From NCBI GenBank assembly GCA_004554085.1, contig SFNY01000015.1:1-38767 (forward strand): 38,767 bases of DNA, given 5' to 3'. Both the position numbers and the translations under genes were made by a program. This stretch comes from Clostridiales bacterium (GTDB taxonomy: Bacteria; Bacillota; Clostridia; Christensenellales; Aristaeellaceae). The notes beneath the pieces were generated by a model. The model had not been told where the DNA came from and did not search any database. It saw only the letters and a list, made by a program, of their open reading frames with translations. This document shows, one piece after another, positions 34,434 to 38,767 of the stretch. Each line of letters opens with the position of its first letter. Within the stretch, counting starts at the first letter, position 1.

Positions 34434-35714
34434 ATGCATAAGGAATATTTGGCTGCAAGTCCAAACGGACTTACGCGGGATGAGTTCAGGGGAGCGCTTC
34501 AGCGCTCCCTTGAAGGCAGAGAGCTGAAAAAGGTTCTACTGCTCCCGCCGGATTTTACCCGTTACAATTCCAACTGCGGACTCGTCTGCAATCTGTACTA
34601 TCACCTGCTCAGGGACGCGGGCGTTGAGGTGGACATCATGCCCGCCGTCGGTTCGCATTATGCCGTCACAAGGGAAGAGGCGGACATCATGTTCGGCGAT
34701 ATTCCCTATGAAGCGCTGCAGTACCACAACTGGCGCACCGACGTCGTCAGGCTCGGCACGGTCCCCGGCGATTATCTTGCCCGGCTCTCCGATGGCCTCT
34801 GGACGGAATCCATCGATGTGGAAATCGACCGGCGGGTTCTCGATCCCTCGTACGATCTGATCATCTCCATGGGCCAGGTCGTCCCCCACGAGGTCGTCGG
34901 CATGGGCAACTACACCAAGAATCTGTTCGTGGGCGTGGGCGGCAGCGATATGATCAACAAATCCCACATGCTGGGCGCCATCTACGGACTGGAGCGCATC
35001 ATCGGCAGAGATCACACGCCCGTGCGCGATCTCTATGACTATGCGCTGGAGCACTTCCTCTCCGACCGCAAAATCCTGTTTGTGCAGACCGTGTGCACCG
35101 CCTCGGAAGGGGCCATCCACACCCACGGCCTGTTCATCGGCGAGGACAGGGACACCTTTGAGGCGGCGGTTGCGCTCGCCCTGCGCACCAACGTCACCTT
35201 TGTGGACACCGGCATCCGCAAGTGCGTGGCATATCTGGATCCGCTCGAATTCCGCAGCACCTGGGTCGGCAACAAGGCCATCTACCGCACGCGGAAGGCC
35301 ATGGCGGACGGCGGCGAGCTGATCATCCTCGCCCCCGGCGTGCAGACCTTCGGCGAGGACAGCGTGATCGATCAGCTGCTGCGGAAATACGGCTATTGCG
35401 GCAGCGCGAAGGTGCTTGCGCATCTGAAGGATCCCGCCTGCGAGGATCTGCGCAATATGCAGAGCGTCTCCGCCCACATCATCCACAGCAGCGTGGACGG
35501 CCGCTTCAGGATTACCTATGCCGTTGCAAGGGATATGGTCGAGCCGGTCAAGGGCATCGGCTACAATGCCATGGACATCGAGGAGGCGCTCCGCCTGTAC
35601 AATCCCGACCGCCTGTCCCCCGGCTATCAGACCATGCCCGACGGCGAGGAGATCTACTTCATCCCGAATCCCGCAATCGGCCTCTGGATCAACAGGGAAA
35701 CATTTGAACGATAA
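34434..35714 (+). CDS. LarA-type nickel-pincer racemase/epimerase homologue
   Basis: LarA enzymes racemise or epimerise 2-hydroxyacids by hydride transfer, using a nickel pincer cofactor (NPN) tethered to a lysine. This 426-residue protein keeps the key pattern: D40-x-T-R43 (PPDFTR), H75 (GSHYAVTREE), H152, K162 and H178. The spacings H152 to K162 (10) and K162 to H178 (16) equal those of H174, K184 and H200 in lactate racemase LarA. Family members include malate racemases and gluconate 2-epimerase, so a sugar-acid C2 epimerase fits the operon. LarB, LarC and LarE, needed to make the cofactor, are not in this window. The start has no good ribosome site and is probably coupled to the SDR stop. 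Confidence 0.88.
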   Translation: MHKEYLAASPNGLTRDEFRGALQRSLEGRELKKVLLLPPDFTRYNSNCGLVCNLYYHLLRDAGVEVDIMPAVGSHYAVTREEADIMFGDIPYEALQYHNWRTDVVRLGTVPGDYLARLSDGLWTESIDVEIDRRVLDPSYDLIISMGQVVPHEVVGMGNYTKNLFVGVGGSDMINKSHMLGAIYGLERIIGRDHTPVRDLYDYALEHFLSDRKILFVQTVCTASEGAIHTHGLFIGEDRDTFEAAVALALRTNVTFVDTGIRKCVAYLDPLEFRSTWVGNKAIYRTRKAMADGGELIILAPGVQTFGEDSVIDQLLRKYGYCGSAKVLAHLKDPACEDLRNMQSVSAHIIHSSVDGRFRITYAVARDMVEPVKGIGYNAMDIEEALRLYNPDRLSPGYQTMPDGEEIYFIPNPAIGLWINRETFER

Positions 35715-35726
35715 GGAGGTTCTGCT

Positions 35727-36413
35727 ATGCTTCTTGAACTCAGCTATCCCTTTGGCGTGGATCAGCCGAAGTGGCCCACCAATCCGCTCACTTCCTTTGT
35801 GCTGGACGCCAGCACAAAGCGCGGCGACATCAACAACTGCTCCACCATCACCCACCACATGCACAACGGAACGCATGTGGACGCGCCGCTGCACTTCAAC
35901 CCCGACGGGAAATCCATCGATCAGATTCCGATCGAGGATTTCATGTATCGCGCGCCGCTCTGCGTAAAGATCCCGAAGGAGAAGGGCGGACGCATCCACG
36001 TTGAGGATCTGAAGCCCTATGAGGCGCAGCTGAAGGAGAGCGACATCCTGCTCGTCTACACCGGCTATGCGGATCTGCGCGCTTCCAGGCCCTCTGCCTT
36101 CATCGATGATTTCCCCTGCTGGGGCGTCGACGCCGCGGAGTACCTGCGCAAAGGCTTCCCGCAGCTGAAGGCCATCGCCATGGATGTGCTGAGCGTGGAC
36201 AGCGCCGTGACCGGAGGCGCCGAGGGCTATCCCGCGCATCACGCCATTCTGGATACCGGCGCGGAGCATCCGGAGCGCACGCTGCTGATCTTTGAGGACG
36301 TGAACACCAAGAAGCTGTTTGAGCATGGCGGTCAGCCCAAGGCCATCTACGCCTTCCCCGTGCGCTTCACGGGACTTGAGGCCGCGCCCATCTCCATGGT
36401 GGCGGAATTCTGA
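35727..36413 (+). CDS. Cyclase-family metal-dependent hydrolase (second copy)
   Basis: A 228-residue member of the kynurenine-formamidase/cyclase family. The metal motif H46-N-G-T-H50-V-D52-A-P-L-H56 is complete and falls at the same residue numbers as in the 193-residue protein at 10232, which is shorter toward the C-terminus. The second half has MDVLSVDSAVTG and HHAILDTGAEHPERTLL, typical of the family. AAGGAGG precedes the ATG. As each transporter operon carries one, the two likely act on related ring or ester substrates. Confidence 0.9.
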   Translation: MLLELSYPFGVDQPKWPTNPLTSFVLDASTKRGDINNCSTITHHMHNGTHVDAPLHFNPDGKSIDQIPIEDFMYRAPLCVKIPKEKGGRIHVEDLKPYEAQLKESDILLVYTGYADLRASRPSAFIDDFPCWGVDAAEYLRKGFPQLKAIAMDVLSVDSAVTGGAEGYPAHHAILDTGAEHPERTLLIFEDVNTKKLFEHGGQPKAIYAFPVRFTGLEAAPISMVAEF

Positions 36414-36483
36414 TCTTCTGAATAAAAATGGAACTGCACGGTCTGCGCGATCCGAAATCGCCCGCGCTGCAATGAGGTTAGCT

Positions 36484-37521
36484 ATGTATTTTATTACCAT
36501 CGATTGCGGGACAACGAATTCCCGCGTTTATGTTGTGGATGACAGGGGAAGCATCATTTCCAAGGCCACCCGCCACGTCGGCGTGCGCAACACTTCCATG
36601 ACAGGTTCGCGCAAATGCCTGGAGGACGGTCTGCGCGAAGCCGTCACGGAGGCCATTGAAGCCTCCGGCATCGACCCGCATCAGTTCAAGGCGATCCTCT
36701 CCTCCGGCATGATCACCTCCGAGATCGGCCTGTGTGAGATCCCCCACCTCTCCGCACCCTGCGATGCGAACACGCTCGCGGCAAATCTGACGAAGGTCGA
36801 GAATGTTCACCTCACCGATTTCGACATTCCGGTCTACTTCGTCCGCGGCATCAAAAACGCCATGCCCGCCGTCGTGGAGGATACCTTCGCGCTCGTCGGC
36901 GAGCTGGATTTCATGCGCGGCGAAGAAGCGCAGATGGTTGGCCTGATGCGCGAACAGAAGGTTCAGCTCCCGGCAACCGTCGTGGTTCTCTCCTCGCACA
37001 CAAAGTTCATTCCCATCAATGCGAAGGGTGAGATTCTGGGCAGCCTGACCACCACCAGCGGACAGGTGCATGAGGCGATCCTGAAGCAGACCTTCGTGGG
37101 CAAGTCCGTCGAACCGCAGGAGGGGGATGAACCCGAGCCCGAGGATTACTTCGATCCGCACATCGTTTCCACGGCGGCGGACTGGATCCGCGACGGCGGC
37201 ATCCTCCGCTGCATGATGCTTCCCCGCTTCCTGGATGTGCTGCTGGACACCAAATGGTACCAGCGCAAGCACTTCTATGAGGCCCTGATCGCGGCGGAGG
37301 ACATGATGTCCATCGGTGGTCTGGATCGCTTTGATCCCGTTTTCAAACAGCGCTTCATCTTTATCGGCCTCCCGGGGCGCTGCCGTCTGTACGAGTACGT
37401 CGTGCGGCAGAACCTCCCCGGCGCTGAAGTTCACTCCATCTGCGAAACGACCGCCATCGATAAGCTCAGCATTGACGGCGTGCTCGAAATCGCCAAGAAA
37501 GCAGGCATCTTCCATGAGTAA
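36484..37521 (+). CDS. DgoK-family kinase (2-dehydro-3-deoxygalactonokinase-like)
   Basis: A 345-residue protein of the DgoK family, which phosphorylates 2-keto-3-deoxygalactonate. The phosphate-binding start DCGTTNSRVYVVD (residues 7-19) is diagnostic, followed by SSGMITSEIGLCEIPHL and GEEAQMVGL. The ATG at 36484 has GAGG ten bases upstream; a frame reaching to 36319 would overlap the cyclase gene and is not real. Its product could be split by the KdgA encoded in the other operon. It overlaps the next gene by eight bases. Confidence 0.88.
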   Translation: MYFITIDCGTTNSRVYVVDDRGSIISKATRHVGVRNTSMTGSRKCLEDGLREAVTEAIEASGIDPHQFKAILSSGMITSEIGLCEIPHLSAPCDANTLAANLTKVENVHLTDFDIPVYFVRGIKNAMPAVVEDTFALVGELDFMRGEEAQMVGLMREQKVQLPATVVVLSSHTKFIPINAKGEILGSLTTTSGQVHEAILKQTFVGKSVEPQEGDEPEPEDYFDPHIVSTAADWIRDGGILRCMMLPRFLDVLLDTKWYQRKHFYEALIAAEDMMSIGGLDRFDPVFKQRFIFIGLPGRCRLYEYVVRQNLPGAEVHSICETTAIDKLSIDGVLEIAKKAGIFHE

Positions 37522-38497
37522 GTTCAAAATCGTCATCTCCGATTACTATTATGCCAACCAGAATCAGGAAAACGCCGTCTACGCCCGCCTGGGCGACGAC
37601 GTGGAGATCGTGGATCTGACGAAGGTCGCGCCCGGCGGCATCTTTGAGCCGGATCAGCTGATCCCCCACATCGTCGACTGCGACGCGCTGGTCGTGCAGT
37701 TTGCCAAGGTTACGAAGGACGTCATCGCTGCGATGACGAAGTGCAAGGTCATTGCGCGCTATGCCATCGGCGTCGACAACATCGATGTGGATGCGGCCAC
37801 CGAAAGGGGCATCTATGTCGCCAACGTTCCGGATTACTGCATTGACGAGGTTGCGAATACCGCCGCCGCGCACCTGCTGAACGCCATGCGCAAGGTTTCC
37901 TATGCGCGCGACCTGCTGCTGGACGGAAGCTTTACAATGCAGCGCATCCAGCCGCTTCGCCGCATCAAAAACGCGACGCTCTGCCTGCTGGGCTTCGGCA
38001 ACATCGCCCGCGATCTGTACGCAAAGATGCGCCCGTTCTTCGGAAGGATCGTGGCCTTCGATCCCTACTTCACCGACCGCAGCGCATATCCCGACGTCGC
38101 TTTCATCGACGATCTGAAGGCAGCCGTCGCCGAGGCCGACGCGATCTCCATTCATGTGCCCCTCATGGCCTCCACCAGAGGCATGATTGACGCGGATGTG
38201 CTCGCCGCAGCGAAGGACGGCGTCGTGATCGTCAATACCGCCCGCGGCCCGATCATCGATGACAAGGCGCTGACCGCGGCGCTCGAAAGCGGCAAGGTTG
38301 CATTTGCCGGCCTGGATGTAATCAGCGGTGAGGATTTCGCCGCATCTCCCTATCTGCGCAATCCCAACGTCTGCCTCACGCCCCACTTCTCCTGGAACAG
38401 CGTTGAAGCCGGTCTTGAGCTGCAGAGAAAGACTGCGGAAAACGTGGTTACCGCCCTGCTGAACGGCGCGCCCCGCTGCCATGTGAACCTCCGCTGA
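37514..38497 (+). CDS. D-isomer-specific 2-hydroxyacid dehydrogenase
   Basis: A 327-residue enzyme of the phosphoglycerate/D-lactate dehydrogenase superfamily, closest in style to CtBP-like members. ARYAIGVDNIDVDAATERGI, a nucleotide-binding GFGNIA, NTARGPIID with the substrate arginine, a glutamate after GLDVISGED, and the catalytic histidine in LTPHFSW are all present. The third glycine of the G-x-G-x-x-G loop is alanine. The start lies eight bases inside the kinase gene, so translation is coupled. Together with the Ldh-family enzyme it offers D- and L-specific oxidation at C2. It is the last gene of the operon. Confidence 0.92.
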   Translation: MSKFKIVISDYYYANQNQENAVYARLGDDVEIVDLTKVAPGGIFEPDQLIPHIVDCDALVVQFAKVTKDVIAAMTKCKVIARYAIGVDNIDVDAATERGIYVANVPDYCIDEVANTAAAHLLNAMRKVSYARDLLLDGSFTMQRIQPLRRIKNATLCLLGFGNIARDLYAKMRPFFGRIVAFDPYFTDRSAYPDVAFIDDLKAAVAEADAISIHVPLMASTRGMIDADVLAAAKDGVVIVNTARGPIIDDKALTAALESGKVAFAGLDVISGEDFAASPYLRNPNVCLTPHFSWNSVEAGLELQRKTAENVVTALLNGAPRCHVNLR

Positions 38498-38553
38498 ACA
38501 TAATCCGGCCCGGACGCAGCGTCCATTCCAATCGCACCGGCAGACTGCCATAG

Positions 38554-38594
38554 GGATGCCCGAACCGCACGGAGATTCGTCGGTTCGGGCATCC
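38554..38594 (+). terminator. Probable terminator of the 13-gene operon
   Basis: A 14-bp stem (GGATGCCCGAACCG and complement) closes on a 13-base loop that holds a small inner ACG/CGT pair. It starts 57 bases after the last stop codon. No U tract follows, so ending may need a second element, and the hairpins further downstream may add to it. Confidence 0.6.
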
Positions 38595-38638
38595 TTCGCC
38601 ATATTTATGGCTGTTCAATGCGGTCTGAACGGCAGAAC

Positions 38639-38729
38639 AAGGCCCGTCCCCGGAATGGGGACGGGCCTTCAGCTTGTCAAAAAAGACTTTTTGACAAGCT
38701 GGTGGACGGGGGAGTATCTCCCCCGCCAC
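38639..38729. repeat. Cluster of three further hairpins at the right edge
   Basis: Hairpin 1 (38639-38669) has a perfect 13-bp stem around GGAAT. Hairpin 2 (38670-38701) has a 14-bp stem, CAGCTTGTCAAAAA and complement, with an AGAC loop; its A5 and T5 runs resemble a terminator in both directions. Hairpin 3 (38702-38729) pairs CGGGGGAG with CTCCCCCG plus an outer GTGG/CCAC with one bulged base. They follow each other without gaps. The sequence differs from the element at 2759. The next gene lies outside the window. Confidence 0.75.
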
Positions 38730-38767
38730 TGCCACCCCCTCCAGATTTTGCTTGAATTGCAAGCAAT

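Overview
The window looks like chromosomal DNA of a GC-rich, anaerobic, Gram-positive-type Firmicute (Bacillota, probably Clostridia). The grounds are the DUF512-der-plsY gene order typical of Clostridia, a PPi-type pyruvate phosphate dikinase, a YesM/YesN-type two-component system, RbsABC-type sugar transporters and strong AGGAGG ribosome binding sites. No tRNA, rRNA, CRISPR array, transposase or phage gene was found. The assignment is inference from gene content; no marker gene allows a finer placement.

Layout. (1) 1-4303, minus strand: housekeeping genes DUF512, der and plsY, then an incomplete xylulokinase gene at the left edge. Between der and DUF512 lies a 253-bp composite inverted repeat built of six hairpins, whose edge supplies the last codons and the stop of DUF512. 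(2) 4548-7184, plus: ppdK with its own promoter and a strong terminator. (3) 15377-7376, minus: an eight-gene operon with a binding protein, ABC ATPase, two permeases, a cyclase-family metal hydrolase, a KDPG aldolase fused to a VOC domain, a KDG kinase and an SDR dehydrogenase. (4) 15594-21540, plus, divergent from (3): an exported sugar-binding sensor protein, a YesM-type histidine kinase, a YesN/AraC-type response regulator and a UxaA-family dehydratase. (5) 25279-21607, minus: an amidohydrolase, a DUF362 protein and malic enzyme. (6) 25530-38497, plus, divergent from (5): a thirteen-gene operon with a DHDPS-family aldolase, a second binding protein/ATPase/two-permease transporter, then an Ldh-family dehydrogenase, an RraA-family protein, an isochorismatase-fold protein lacking the usual catalytic triad, an SDR, a LarA-type nickel racemase homologue, a second cyclase-family hydrolase, a DgoK-type kinase and a D-2-hydroxyacid dehydrogenase.

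How it may work together (inference). Regions 3 to 6 form an acid-sugar catabolic island of about 31 kb. Two transporters would bring in related substrates. Cyclase-family hydrolases could open a lactone or similar ring. Dehydrogenases and the LarA homologue could adjust the configuration of hydroxyl carbons. UxaA could dehydrate an aldonate to a 2-keto-3-deoxy acid. KdgK or the DgoK homologue would phosphorylate it and KdgA would cleave it to pyruvate and a triose phosphate, with the DHDPS-family protein as a possible non-phosphorylative branch. PPDK and malic enzyme act on the pyruvate node. The exact substrate cannot be read from sequence.

The strongest new signal is regulatory. The promoters of region 4 and region 6 each carry two half-sites 21 bp apart (AATCTGAT or AATATGAT, then AATATCTT), at the same distance from the -35 box in both. 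The proximal 13-mers agree at 12 of 13 positions. This fits one activator, most simply the YesN/AraC-type regulator encoded at 18428, controlling both operons.
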